A stretch of 64,000 nt of DNA from Rhizomys pruinosus (lineage: Eukaryota; Chordata; Mammalia; Rodentia; Spalacidae): NCBI GenBank assembly GCA_009823505.1, contig VZQC01013859.1, positions 3,014,599 to 3,078,598 on the forward strand. The letters are read 5' to 3'. The notes under the pieces were generated by a model. That model was not told where the DNA came from. It saw nothing but the letters and a program-made list of their open reading frames with translations, and ran no database searches. The translations under genes were made by a program, and so were the position numbers. Below, piece after piece: positions 11,007 to 21,580 of this stretch (its first letter is position 1; every line of letters starts with the position of its first letter).

Positions 11007-11145
11007 TTTTTTTTTAAAGATTTTATTTTTATTTTATGTGTATGAGTGTTTTGCCTGCATGTGTGTAAGTGCAGCACAGGTACGCAGTGCCCATGAAGGC
11101 CAAAAATGGGTGTCAAATCCTCTAGACCTAGATGGTTATTATTAG
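11007..11145 (-). repeat. B2 SINE 3' part
   Basis: T-rich tail then ttttatgtgtatgagtgttt and gtgtcaaatcctctagacct; the tRNA-like head is absent (5' truncation). Confidence 0.8.
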
Positions 11146-11399
11146 GTTATAAAAAGGAGGTGCACCCCCAGATAAAAAGGCACATGAGGCTTAAGTCACA
11201 CCAGGAACATGCTTTACTTCCATGTGAGATTACCAGCAAGGGCCACCTGCAGACAGGTGTTGGAACAGAGCAGCAAGGCAGATAGAGAGAGAAATACTTC
11301 TCTTTATACCCATAGAAAAATGTACCTGTCACCACTCACCAAAGAAGCTTCTTTTTGCAACATACGGAAACTATTACAAAGTTTCACAACAGATCAAAA
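11146..11399. other. Unique DNA
   Basis: No gene or repeat family is recognised. Confidence 0.35.
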
Positions 11400-11985
11400 T
11401 GTAGAGATTAAGGGACAGTGTGGTGCCTAGCCAAATTGATACATATGCAATGCAAGCTCTAGACCCCAAGGTTCAGGGAACATCTTGGAAGAGGGAGCAG
11501 AAAGATTATAAAACCAGAGGACAAGAAAAGCTTCTGCTAAACAATGTATTTTAGATGTGACAGGGAAGCTGCACTCAGGAAATTATCTCTATATGGGTGC
11601 TTAAACAAGACCTGCGTAATGATGACATTTGACACACAAAGGCGAATGAATGGGGGAAATTTCACAGGGCTCCATCCCTAAAGGATGGATGCTGAGGGAG
11701 GGGGAATCCGACTTCTCCAGAGACTAGCTCCATGATATGTTATCTAATCCCAAGTGGTCAGCCCTAAACACGACTAAATGGACTCGGTCCATTTTATATA
11801 TACATATATATGTGTCTGTGTTTATAAATATATGCATGAATATGTAACAATAATAATCAAAGGGGACAGGAAATTGAGAGAGAAAGTTGGGGGATATGGG
11901 AGGAGTTGGGGGAAGAAAGGGAAGGGTGAAAATGACATAAATACAGTACTCACGTAGGAAATTCTCCAAAAAAAAGAAAAGAAAA
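11400..11985 (+). repeat. L1 3' UTR fragment (Lx-like)
   Basis: The order of blocks matches old rodent L1 3' UTRs: cttggaagagggagcagaaa, then gtaacaataataatcaaagg, then a purine-rich gggaggagttgggggaagaa run and an A-rich end at 11965-11985. No coding part remains. Confidence 0.6.
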
Positions 11986-12719
11986 GAAAATACAAGACAA
12001 TTGGAAAAAAGAATGCAAATGATTGTAATGTTCTAGTTTGACTTGGCTGAGACTTTTCAAATCCTATAAGGCCCCAGGTATGAACTAAAGCCCCATCAAA
12101 AGCCACACCTATGCTGAAGATTCTTCAGAGTGATAAGAACTCTGGAGTTGGAATGGTGCAGCTCATGAGCCCAAGTTACCTTGGGCTGTCTTTGCTTCTT
12201 TCATAGTTATTCATCTCCTGCATCTGCATCTGACCTAACATGTCTTTAACTATCATTTAAAACCTTTGGCATGTATTAACTAAATTGCTAGCAGACCATT
12301 AGTTTATGAAACCTAAAGCAGAGATTTCAGGACTTTGCTGTAACGTGCATCTCTAATGTCCCACCAGTATAGTTGGTAAAACATTGATTTATGACTTTGC
12401 TTTGCTTCGTGACTATCAGAATCTCATGTAATGATTTCCACAGTGGAACATGTCCATTGGGGCAACCCAAATCTATGTTCCATGCTTGCTCGTATTTGGC
12501 TTAAAATAAATGATGTCTTATTCCCTTCAGAGCAAGAGCTATGCTGTATCAACACAGGTTACAGCAGTGAGGGTTGTCTGTGGATACTTAGAAGAACATG
12601 GGTCACATTATTGGGGTATCACAAATGTGTGCCTAAAATATCAATAGAAGTAATCAAGAAATTGGCATTAGTTACAAAAATGAATTCTACTTTCCCAGGT
12701 TAGGCAATGATTCATTTAC
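11986..12719. other. Unique DNA
   Basis: No recognisable repeat. A 90-codon frame at 12431-12703 shows no domain and is treated as chance. Confidence 0.35.
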
Positions 12720-12735
12720 GAAATATGTATCAAGA

Positions 12736-12877
12736 GCCGGGTGTGGTGGCACACGCCTTTAATCCCAGCACTTGGGAGGCAGAGGCAGGCGGATCTTTGT
12801 GAGTTCAAGGCCAGCCTGGTCTACAGAGTGAGTTCCAGGACAGCTGGGGCTACAGGGAGACCCTGTCTCGAAAAGAC

Positions 12878-12963
<86 letters not shown>
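12736..12963 (+). repeat. Very young full-length B1 with 85-base A-tail
   Basis: The B1 starts gccgggtgtggtggcacacg and ends ctgtctcgaaaagacc. An uninterrupted run of 85 A follows (12879-12963). The perfect 16-bp target-site duplication gaaatatgtatcaaga lies at 12720-12735 and 12964-12979. A long pure tail and intact duplication point to a very recent insertion. Confidence 0.97.
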
Positions 12964-12965
<2 letters not shown>

Positions 12966-13004
12966 AATATGTATCAAGAATTTGCATGTGGTTAGCCTTG
13001 GGAA

Positions 13005-13130
13005 TTCAGTATTTAATTCTAGATTCTTGGGAAGTTGAGGCAGGCAAATTAAATTTCAAGGCCTAGCTGGGCTACAGAATAAGTTCAAAGTTAGCTTGTG
13101 TTTGTTAGAGCCTGCCCCACCCCAAATAAA
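13005..13130 (+). repeat. Old B1-like SINE
   Basis: gattcttgggaagttgaggc through tagctgggctacagaataag is a diverged B1. Confidence 0.6.
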
Positions 13131-13142
13131 CAAAAGTAACTC

Positions 13143-13290
13143 GAGGGTTGGGGATGAAGCTCTGTATTCGTGCACTTGCCATTTAGATTGTATCCAAAGT
13201 ACTGCACACCTGAGCATGTTCACACACACACAGCGCGTGTGCACATAGCTCCCCCCATACATACCCATACACACACATGTGAGAATGACT
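13143..13290 (+). repeat. ID-like fragment and CA-rich tail
   Basis: ggttggggatgaagctctgt resembles an ID head. CA-type repeats follow to about 13285. Weakly supported. Confidence 0.4.
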
Positions 13291-13897
13291 TTTGTAAATG
13301 GACATTATCTCGACTAATCATTTTTAATTAACCTCACCCAAACCATGTGTGTGTCTTGTGATCTAGGTACCTATCCTGTTCCCTTGGCAACTTCAGTTTG
13401 GTACGCTACACAAAGAGATAATGAATGTATGAATGTGGGTATGCTTGCACATTAACGTATCAAAGCACTGAAAAGTGATGCACACATCTTCATTGCGCAC
13501 AGTGGAGATTGGAAAGGATGTGTGACCTTGGGTGAATGAGGTATTTCAGAACTCAAGCTGAAAAGGCTGGATGGTCTGCTAAGGTTATGGTGAAGCTTGA
13601 GCTGGAGAGCTGGCACTACCATTAAAGGCTGAGGCTCACTACCAAAAAGACAAGATTAGGGTGGGGCCAAGTTTGTACTTCCCCAACTGAAGTGGGAGCA
13701 GCCATTTTGAATAAAATTATGGGTAGGACTGAATTCAAGAACACAGTTCCAGAAACAGTTCCAGAGACAATTCCAGGGGACAAACAGTTCCAAGAGACAT
13801 ATAGGGAAACAAGTATCCTCCCAGTTCAGGCCTACTCTTAAAAACTAAGTTTAAGAGTTAGGCTATTTTTTCAGTTCATTATAATGTTGGTGCAGAA
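13291..13897. other. Unique DNA with a short imperfect repeat
   Basis: No gene is recognised. acagttcca recurs at about 13743-13800 in four imperfect units of 11 to 20 bp. Confidence 0.4.
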
Positions 13898-14130
13898 ACC
13901 ACACATACACACACACACATATATACACATATCACACAAACATACATGCCTTGCATACACATATACACACATACACATGCACATGCATATTCATACACCT
14001 GCACAAAACATGCACACAGGTAAACACATATACACATTTACACACATACATAGACACATACACATATATACTTTTACAAACATACACACACATACACATG
14101 TACATACATACACATATGCACATATACATG
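13898..14130. repeat. Degenerate CA/CATA microsatellite
   Basis: About 230 bp of ACACAT/ACATAC repeats. The frames in it are low-complexity artefacts. Confidence 0.95.
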
Positions 14131-14937
14131 AGTTCACAGTGTTCTAGGAACTTTACTATTATTTTCGTAGCAAACCTTTCTGTATTTCAAGGTCACTATT
14201 GTTGTGCTTAGTGTGGGTTTCCAAAGCACTTTGTACATGGGTTACACATGCTGAAAGACTATTTTCAGCAATATAGTTTCTTCTTCTATCATAACATTAT
14301 TGAAGTTGCTGGAACTTGGAAATATTTTGAAAGTTACTTCCAGTGAAATGTTGTTCCAAATGAAAGTATGTCTCCAACTACATAAGTGGGAAACATGTCT
14401 CTATTAGGGGCAATGGAAACCATCCCATGTCGTATGATACTTGAATTCTTAGCATTGTCCTTGTTCTGGGATCCCTGGACAGCTGCCCCATGTGGCCTTT
14501 TCTGATATAACCTAGGTCAGACTGACCTGCCAAATAACTCACATTGCTGAGCGCCAACCAGAAAGAGTGGTCTGAATTACTCTGTATTCATGGCATGAGC
14601 AGCAACCTTGGCATTTATTAGTCTAATGAGACTCACACTTTATAATTAGCTTGGGAGCTACATCAAATGCCTAATTGCACCCTTGACAGAAACAGTGCAT
14701 TTTGCTGAGCTTTGAACTTCTCTCAGAAGGCCCTTAGGAGACAGTGCAGCTGTCGGTCAGTGGTTACGAGAGTGGAAAAAGAGCTCTCATGTTATTCCAA
14801 CAGTGGTTGCTGTGGTCTCCTCTTTCCCTCTTTCAGTAATGAAGTGTTGAGAGTTCAAGATCTTTGTTGTTGGTAGAACTAATGAGAACCAAAGGAATAT
14901 TTGCTGGAATGTGGGTTCAAAAAACTTTCAGCTGATT
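14131..14937. other. Unique DNA
   Basis: About 800 bp with no repeat, exon-like frame or RNA gene recognised. Confidence 0.4.
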
Positions 14938-14950
14938 AAGAACTACTTCT

Positions 14951-15185
14951 TTTTTTTTAAATTTATTTTATGTGTATGAATGTACTGTCTGCACGTAGGT
15001 TTGTGCACCCATGTCGTGCAATGCCGCAGAGGCCAGAAGAGGGCATCGGATTCCCCTGAAACTGGAGTTCTCCTGGAATTGGAGTTAATGACGGTTCTCA
15101 GCCGTCATGTGGGTGCTGAGGATCGAACCCGGGTCCTCTGCAAGAACAGTTGGCACTCTTAACCGTTAGGCCATCTCTCCAGCCC
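14951..15185 (-). repeat. B2 SINE, internally duplicated subfamily
   Basis: The body has gaaactggagtt and ggaattggagtt in tandem; the head complement ccatctctccagccc is at the right. The 13-bp target-site duplication aagaactacttct lies at 14938-14950 and 15186-15198. Confidence 0.95.
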
Positions 15186-15266
15186 AAGAACTACTTCTTG
15201 ATATAACCCTTTGTTGTATGTATTTATTAGTTTCCTATAATCTATTTTTTTATTTTTTTCCTTTCT

Positions 15267-15410
15267 GTTTTTTTTTTTTTTTTTAGACAAGGTAGCCCCA
15301 GCTGGCCTGGAACTCACTAAGTAAATCAGGCTGTCCTTGAACTCCCAGAGATCTGCCTGCCTCTGTCTTCTGAGTGCTGGAATCAAAGGCATGTGCCACC
15401 ATGCCTAGCT
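15267..15410 (-). repeat. B1 SINE
   Basis: A T-run then tagacaaggtagccccagct through gccaccatgcctagct. Duplicated at about 16340-16500. Confidence 0.85.
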
Positions 15411-15414
15411 TTCT

Positions 15415-15500
15415 ATCATTGTTTCTTTTTGTTTCTTTCTTTCCTTTTCTTTCTTTCTCTTCTCTTCTCTTCTCTCTCTCTCATCTATTTCTTTCCGAAT
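15415..15500. repeat. Pyrimidine (CTTT/TCTC) tract
   Basis: Mixed TTTC and TCTCT repeats; counterpart of the longer tract at 16557-16693. Confidence 0.85.
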
Positions 15501-15548
15501 TCGTTCCAGCCCTACATGGTATTTCTTTTTTTATTGTTATCTTCTCTT

Positions 15549-15770
15549 TTTTTTTTTCTACGACAACAAGGATTCTCCTGTAGCCCAGCTGGCATGGAAA
15601 CTTGCTTTAGCCTGCCTTAGACTCACACCTCCGCCTCTGCTGGATGATCGTGTGCACCACATTGACAAAGATTGTTCTTATAGCTGCCATGTGGGTGCTG
15701 GGAATTGAACCTAGGGTCCTCTGCAAGAGAGACAGTTGTTTAAACAACTTGAGCTATCATCTACAGCCCC
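15549..15770 (-). repeat. Degraded copy of composite SINE
   Basis: A B1 complement with many indels runs to about 15665, followed by a B2-head complement (tagctgccatgtgggtgctg to atctacagcccc). It is the duplicate of 16762-16962. Confidence 0.7.
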
Positions 15771-15934
15771 TTCTTTTTTTTATTTTTCTAAGAGTTTTTA
15801 TTGAATTATGTTCACATACAAACAATAACACATTAAACTATATAACATATAGATTGTCATTTATCTAATTATGTTTCTACAAGTTTCCTTAAATAATCAA
15901 ATATTGTACTTATTCTTTTTTTTTATTCTATTTT

Positions 15935-16262
15935 TTATTTTTTATTGCATGTATGAATTATACTGTGCTGCATGTAGGTTTTGTGACCCGTGTCCATGCA
16001 GGTACCAGAAGAGGTCAGAAAGAAGGGTGTCTGATTCCTGGAACTGGAGTTAAAAGAGGTTACTCGTTTTTTTTTTTTTTTTTAGTCGTCTTTTTGGAGA
16101 CAGGGTCTATCCCTGTAGCCCACTGTCTGAGCAACTCCCTTGTAGACCAGGCTGGCCTTTGAGATCCACAAAGATCCACCTGCCTACTGTCCCAGTGCTA
16201 GGATTAAGGAGTGCCGCAATGCCGGCAGAAGGTATGTCTTAATGATTCTAGTGTGACCAACT
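15935..16262 (-). repeat. Hybrid B2 with nested or adjoining B1
   Basis: B2 tail and body (ctgcatgtaggttttgtgac, gtctgattcctggaactgga) are interrupted at about 16060-16225 by a B1 complement. The B2 head end ctctccagcc then leads to the flank ggaactcacttttgatataa. Confidence 0.7.
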
Positions 16263-16339
16263 CTCCAGCCAGGAACTCACTTTTGATATAAACCTTGTGT
16301 TATGTATTTATGTTCTCCTATCATTATTTATTTTTTTTT

Positions 16340-16500
16340 TCTTGTTTGGTTTGTTTTTTTTGAGAGCAGAGTTCATTGGTAGACCACAGCTGGGCCTGGG
16401 ACTTCACTAAGTAGACAGGGCGTCCTTGACTCCTACGAGATTTGCCTCACGTCTGTCTTCTGAGTGCTGGAACTCAAAGGCACGTGCCACAAGGCCTAGA
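16340..16500 (-). repeat. B1 SINE, disturbed copy
   Basis: Counterpart of 15267-15410 with frequent single-base insertions and deletions. Confidence 0.75.
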
Positions 16501-16556
16501 TTGACGATGCATGGTGACTTGGGTACTTTCGCTTTCTTTGCTGTTTGCGTCTCTAG

Positions 16557-16629
16557 TCTTTCTTTCTTTCTTTCTTTCTTTCTCTCTCTTTTTACTTCTT
16601 TCTTTCTTTCATTCTATCTCTCTCTTTTT

Positions 16630-16692
<63 letters not shown>

Positions 16693-16693
16693 G
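16557..16693. repeat. (CTTT)n microsatellite
   Basis: About 135 bp of TTTC repeats with short CTCTCT interruptions. Confidence 0.97.
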
Positions 16694-16761
16694 AAATCTC
16701 CAGCCCTACATTGGTATTCTTTTTTTTCTTTTCTTTTCTTTTTATTTATTTATTTTTTTTA

Positions 16762-16962
16762 GACAGACAGGGTCTCCCTGTAGCCCCAGCTGGCATGGAA
16801 CTTGCTATGTAGACCAGGCTGGCCTTGAACTCACAGAGATCCACCTGCCTCTGCCCAGCACTAAAGATCGTTCTTAGCTGCCATGTGGGTGCTGGGAATT
16901 GGACCTGGGTCCTCTGCAAGAGCAGACATTGGTCTTAAACACTGAGCTATCTCTCCAGCCCC
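16762..16962 (-). repeat. Composite SINE: B2 head joined to B1
   Basis: In minus orientation a B2 head ending gcagctaagaacgatcttta runs straight into B1 sequence (gtgctgggcagaggcagg onward). The B1 part lacks roughly its first 25 to 30 bases. The B2 breakpoint is the same as at 10640 and 33477. Confidence 0.8.
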
Positions 16963-17107
16963 ATTCTTTTTTTTCTAAGAAGTTTTATTGAATATGTTTC
17001 CACATCAAACAATAATATTAAAACTATATACATATAGTTGTCATTTAAGCTAATTAAGGTTTCTAAAGTTTCCTTAAATATCAACTATTGGACTATTCTT
17101 TTTAAAA

Positions 17108-17272
17108 TTTTTTTAATTTTTTATGTGTTTGAATGTACTGACTGCATGTAGGTTTGTGCACCCTGTATGCAGGTGTCGTGCAATACCACGGAGGTCAGAA
17201 GAGGGTGTCTGATTCCCCTGGAACTGGAGTTAAAGAAGGTTCTCTTAGCCACTAGGCCATCTTTCCAGCCCC
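17108..17272 (-). repeat. B2 SINE with internal deletion
   Basis: The body ggaactggagttaaagaagg jumps to ccactaggccatctttccag, so most of the head is lost. No internal duplication. Confidence 0.85.
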
Positions 17273-17304
17273 CAGACTATTCTTTATATCATTTTTTCAT
17301 TTTC

Positions 17305-17453
17305 TTTTTGTCTTTTTGAGACAGGGTCTCCCTGAAGCCCCAGCTGTCCTAGAACTCTCTCTATAGACCAGGTTGGCCTTGAACTCACAAAGATCCGCCT
17401 GCCTCTGCCTCCCAAGTGCTAGGATTAAAGGCATGCGCCACCATGCCCGGCTA
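17305..17453 (-). repeat. B1 SINE
   Basis: tttttgagacagggtctccc through gcgccaccatgcccggct. Full length and little diverged. Confidence 0.95.
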
Positions 17454-17993
17454 TATCATTTTTTCTTAAATCACATAATGTGTACAGTACTTGTAAACAA
17501 AGATGTGGACAGCTGGTGTACACTGGGCCTGACCAAAGTGCAGCTTTGCTCACTGCCAACACTTAGGGCTGCGTCGTGCAGACAGCCGGAGCACTGTGCT
17601 TATGCTGTTCTTCCTCCTTATTCCAAAGAGATTTTTCTTGGCTCAGTCTCAACTTCCTGATCATAACAATACTAGAAAACTAGAGCAACACCCTAAGAAA
17701 TTTAGATTAATATTCATGATTCCACAATTGGCTTCTCTATAAAATCAGAGAAGAATAATTGCTTACATGTCTGAAAATCTCCTGGAGTAGCCTAAACTTG
17801 AATATTGGAAATACAGGTAAGAGGAATTAAGGAAATGAAGTTTTTCCAGTTTGTTTTATAGTCAAAATGCCCCAAATTTAATTGTCAGCCTTGCTTCAGT
17901 GCTCTATGTGCTATGGACCTCAGATAGTAGCATATCTGCCCATAAGTTTCCTGGTAAAATGCCTACAACCCTATTAACATTATATCTTTTTTT
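17454..17993. other. Unique DNA
   Basis: No gene or repeat is recognised. Confidence 0.4.
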
Positions 17994-18006
17994 TAACATT
18001 ATATCT

Positions 18007-18184
18007 TTTTTTGTTTAGTTTTATTTGTTATTTTTTTATTTCTGTATGTGTATGAATGTACTGTCTGCATGTAGGTTTGTGCACCCATGTTGTGCAATGC
18101 CGAGGAGGTCAGAAGACGGTGTCGGATTCCCCTGGAACTAGAGTTCTCCTGGACTTGGAGTTTCAGATGGTTCTCAGCTGCCAT
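18007..18184 (-). repeat. B2 SINE lacking the tRNA head, duplicated subfamily
   Basis: The tail and body are intact with the internal duplication (ggaactagagtt, ggacttggagtt). It stops at cagctgccat, so about the first 85 bases are missing. Near-identical taacattatatct and taacaatatatct flanks suggest an authentic 5'-truncated insertion. Confidence 0.88.
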
Positions 18185-18267
18185 TAACAATATATCTTAT
18201 ATAGTGGTTGAACCAGGGCATTGAAAGTGTTTTCAAGGAATGTTGCTTATTGAACTTATTGAATATT

Positions 18268-18415
18268 TTTTTGTCTTTTTGAGACAGGGTCTCCCTATAG
18301 CCCCAGCTGTCCTGGAACTCACTCTGTAGACCAGGCTGACTTTGAACTCAAAAAGATCTGCCTGCCTCTGCCTCCCAAGTCCTAGGATTAAAGGCATGTG
18401 CCACCACACCCGGTG
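18268..18415 (-). repeat. B1 SINE
   Basis: ctttttgagacagggtctcc through gccaccacacccggt. Confidence 0.95.
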
Positions 18416-18420
18416 TGAAT

Positions 18421-18436
18421 CTATTTATTTATCTAT

Positions 18437-18471
<35 letters not shown>

Positions 18472-18478
18472 CTTATTT
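18421..18478. repeat. (TTTA)n microsatellite
   Basis: About 58 bp of TTTA repeats forming the tail of the next B1. Confidence 0.95.
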
Positions 18479-18594
18479 TGAGACAGGATCTCTCTTTCAC
18501 CCCAACTGGCTTGACTGGTCTTGAAGTCACAAAGATCCTTCTGCCTGTGCTTCCAGAGCACTGGGATTAAAGGCATGCACCACCACACCCATCC
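18479..18594 (-). repeat. B1 SINE, old
   Basis: gagacaggatctctctttca through gcatgcaccaccacaccc. Confidence 0.8.
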
Positions 18595-18729
18595 TTCCTC
18601 ATTGAATCTGTGGTCATAATAGAATAAATGTAAATGGAAAACCAAGGCCAAGCCCTGTAATACCAAAAAATATGCCTCCATTTAATCACCTCTAGACCCA
18701 GCCTCTTGTATGAAAGTGGTCGAGAACCA

Positions 18730-18850
18730 GCAAAGTAAAGCAAAGCAAAGCAAAACGCAAAGCAAAGCAAAGCGAAAAGTAAAGCAAAAAGCAAAGCAAA
18801 GCAAAGCAAAAAGCAAAGCAAAAAGTAAACCAAAAAGCAAAGCAGCAAAA
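18730..18850. repeat. (AAAGC)n pentamer repeat
   Basis: About 120 bp of AAAGC units with AAAAGC and AAAGT variants. It gives low-complexity frames on the minus strand. Confidence 0.95.
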
Positions 18851-18943
18851 CGTGTAAGAGAGTAGGAGAACTGGTAATAACTCTCAATGCTCACCTAAGG
18901 GACTGCATGCTAGGTACTATATTAAGAATTTCAGATGAGGAGT

Positions 18944-19175
18944 TAGAAAGGTGGATTAGTGATTAAGAACACTGGCTGCTGTTGCAGAGGACCTGGGTTC
19001 AGTTCCGAGAACTCACATGGCAGCTAACAACCATCTGTACCTACAGTTCCAGAGGCTCCAACAGCGTCTTCTGGCCTCCGTAGGCATTGCATAGCACAGG
19101 TACACTTATATGCATGCAGGTAAGCACTCATACACATAAACTAAATAACTAACTAACTAAATAAATAAATAAATT
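18944..19175 (+). repeat. B2 SINE
   Basis: tagaaaggtggattagtgat head, body without internal duplication, AACT/AAAT-repeat tail. Confidence 0.88.
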
Positions 19176-19389
19176 TACAGAAGAATTTTAGATGCACTGA
19201 CTTATTTAAACTTCATGGCATCCAAAAAAGTAGATGTAACTTCATTTGCATATGGGCAGTCAAAGTTGCAGAGAATTATTAATAAATTTGTCACAGGGCC
19301 CTCAAGTAGGAATGCAGAAGAGATTCAACAAATTTACCTAATACTAAAGCCCTCATTCTATAAGATGTGGCCCTTCAAAACACCAAGCT

Positions 19390-19605
19390 TGGGGCTGGAG
19401 AGATGGCTCAGTGGTTAAGAGCTCAGAGGACCGGGGTTTGCTTCCCAGCACCCACATGGTAGCCAAGAACCATCTTTAACTCCAGTTCCAGGAGAATTCG
19501 ATGCCCTTTTCTGACCTCTGTGGCATTGCACGACACTGGTGCACCAACCTACATGCAGACAGTACACTCATACACATAAAAAAATAATAAAAAAACTAAA
19601 CTTTT
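19390..19605 (+). repeat. B2 SINE with head deletion
   Basis: ggggctggagagatggctca head. About 15 bases between gttaagag and ctcagaggac are missing. An A-rich tail ends it. Confidence 0.92.
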
Positions 19606-19753
19606 AAAAGGGATAAATAGAACTTGAAGTATTGTAAAGATAGAAACCCAAAATGAATCCTTACATCAAGTTGTCATGAACAGTTTTCCTAATTTTATAG
19701 CTATTATTGTCATCCCTTCAAAAAAAGTTTTTTGTGCCAGAATAAACTGATTA
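19606..19753. other. Unique DNA
   Basis: Nothing recognisable. Confidence 0.4.
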
Positions 19754-19790
19754 ATATAATATAATATAATATAATATAATAGTTAATATA
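19754..19790. repeat. (TATAA)n microsatellite
   Basis: Short run of about six TATAA units. Confidence 0.9.
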
Positions 19791-19814
19791 ATTTGACATG
19801 GTTAACATGCAAGT

Positions 19815-19945
19815 GCAAGCCAGATGTGGTGGTGCAAGCCTTTAATCCCAGCACTCAGGAGGTAAAGGCAGGTGAAGGCCAGCATAGTCTACATAGCAAG
19901 TGCCAGGCCCAGCTGGGGTTACAAGGATACACTGTTTCAAAAAGA
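19815..19945 (+). repeat. B1 SINE, old
   Basis: agccagatgtggtggtgcaa through acactgtttcaaaaag, with a deletion in the middle. Confidence 0.82.
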
Positions 19946-20202
19946 AAAGCAAGTGAGATAAAGAGAAACTCATACTTATTGACAGTTCTAAAGATACATT
20001 CAATTAGGTACACTTTGCTGCATGCTATTTAGAGAGCAATTAACTAAAAATCCTCACTGCTGCAGCAAGTGGGTCACAGCTCACCAGACTGACTTCTCTT
20101 GTGCGTCGACTTTACATAGTGGAGTCATAACAAAAGTGTCTCTCACATGGTGTTGTGTCAACATTTTCTCTTCTTCCTACACAGAAACTGGGGCTTGAAA
20201 AC

Positions 20203-20440
20203 TGGGGCCCCCAGAGATGTATCAGCAGTTAAGTGCACTGATTACTTTGGTGGATCTGGGTTTGGCTTCCAGCACCCACATGGTGGCTAACAACCATCGG
20301 TAACTCCAGTTCCAGGAGATCCTATACCCTCTTCTGGCCTCTGCAGGCATTGTTTGAACATGGTGCATTTACATATATGCAGGCATAACACTCATACACA
20401 TAAAAATTAATTAATTAGTTAATTAATTAATATGAAACCA
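20203..20440 (+). repeat. B2 SINE
   Basis: gggcccccagagatgtatca head, ccagttccaggagatcctat body, TTAA-rich tail. Confidence 0.87.
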
Positions 20441-20835
20441 AATCAAAATAAAAAAAACTGTTTAGGGGCTTTGGGGAGTGGGATGGCCAAAAAAGTATTG
20501 CATATACTATTGATTTGAACTTATGTAAAGATTCCTTATTATTAAGCATTTCTTTCTGTCTCTCCTTTTCATTTTGTTACTGTAAGTAATCTGAAAAGAC
20601 AATCTCATATATATGATACATATGATATATATGATATATAGTCTTTTTTTCTCCTTCCTCCTTCATTTTCTCTTAGTTCTTTCTCTTTTAGTTTGACAGC
20701 ACCCCCCCACCTCCTTGGGGTAAACTATGACACATGATCAGAGGGTAAGAATATTTGTGTAAATCTTGAAATGTCAAATTGCCTACTGAAGTATTTTGCC
20801 AGTTTACATTGAATTTACTAATGGCTGTCTGGCTT
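20441..20835. other. Unique DNA
   Basis: No gene recognised; a short ATATGATA repeat lies at 20606-20640. Confidence 0.4.
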
Positions 20836-20848
20836 TACCATTTCTTTT

Positions 20849-21013
20849 CTTTCTTTTTTTTTTATTTTTTGGTCTTTTTGAGACAGGGTCTCTCTGTAGC
20901 CCCAGCTGTCCTAGAACACACTCTGTAGACCAGGCTGGCCTTGAACACACAAAGATCTACCTGCCTCTGCCTCCCAAGTGCTAGGATTAAAGGCGTGCTC
21001 CACCACACCCGGC
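20849..21013 (-). repeat. B1 SINE
   Basis: Full-length complement (ttttgagacagggtctctct to accacacccggc). The 13-bp duplication taccatttctttt lies at 20836-20848 and 21014-21026. Confidence 0.95.
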
Positions 21014-21156
21014 TACCATTTCTTTTTAATCATGTTGATAATCATTCTTTATAATTTTAAACTTAATTAATAATAAATGCTTTCTCATTAACAAATTCTA
21101 TCTTTTGGGGATAAGTTCCTTGTTAAGGTTTTCATATTAGAAATATCTATGGCATG

Positions 21157-21253
21157 GGCTGGGCGTGGTGTCGCACTTGGGAGGCAGAGGCAGGAGGATG
21201 TTTGTGAGTTCAAGGCCAGCTGGACTATAGAGAGACCTGTCTCAAAAAGATCA
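21157..21253 (+). repeat. B1 SINE with internal deletions
   Basis: gctgggcgtggtgtcgcact, then ggaggcagaggcaggaggat, ending tgtctcaaaaagatcaa. A TA run containing an N at 21255 follows. Confidence 0.88.
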
Positions 21254-21255
21254 AN

Positions 21256-21275
21256 TATATATATATATATATATG
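21256..21275. repeat. (TA)n microsatellite
   Basis: About 20 bp of TA next to an undetermined base. Confidence 0.85.
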
Positions 21276-21580
21276 ACATGGAAGTAAAGACAGAGGGTGG
21301 TAGGACAGGAGGGCGGGGCAGGGGGAGGGGTGTGAGAAACAGATATGCTTCCGTTCATGGGACTCTAGTTTTATCAAACATACACACATATATAAAAGTC
21401 ATAAAAGCAGAAGGAGGACTATTTGGGGTGATGAAGGGGACTGGAAGAGCTGGAAGAAGGGACAAGGGAGAGCAATGGATGAATATGAGCAAAAGTGCCA
21501 TGACATATGTACACATGTGAAAATGTCACAGTGAAACCCGTTACCTTATATGCTAAGATGAGTTAACAAAAAGAAAAAAG
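21276..21580 (+). repeat. L1 3' UTR fragment (Lx-like)
   Basis: A G-rich run (gggcggggcagggggagggg) and the block aatgtcacagtgaaacccgt followed by an A-rich end match old rodent L1 3' termini. Confidence 0.55.

Larger units (their letters stand above)
15188..16258. repeat. Tandem duplication, copy 1 (about 1.07 kb)
   Basis: Sequence order matches 16263-17275: flank tgatataaccctttg, B1 complement, pyrimidine tract, B1 plus B2-head complement, taagagtttttattgaatta block, then a B2. This copy is heavily disturbed by one- to few-base indels in its second half. Its terminal B2 has the tail side of the downstream B2 and the head flank of the upstream one, as expected from unequal recombination between two same-strand B2s. 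Confidence 0.8.
16263..17275. repeat. Tandem duplication, copy 2
   Basis: Counterpart of 15188-16258. Its first 250 bp carry indels (for example gacttcactaagtagacagg); the rest reads cleanly. Confidence 0.8.

Noticed and set aside
13884..14211. His/Thr-rich frames of 65-87 codons
   Set aside because: They arise from the CACATA microsatellite.
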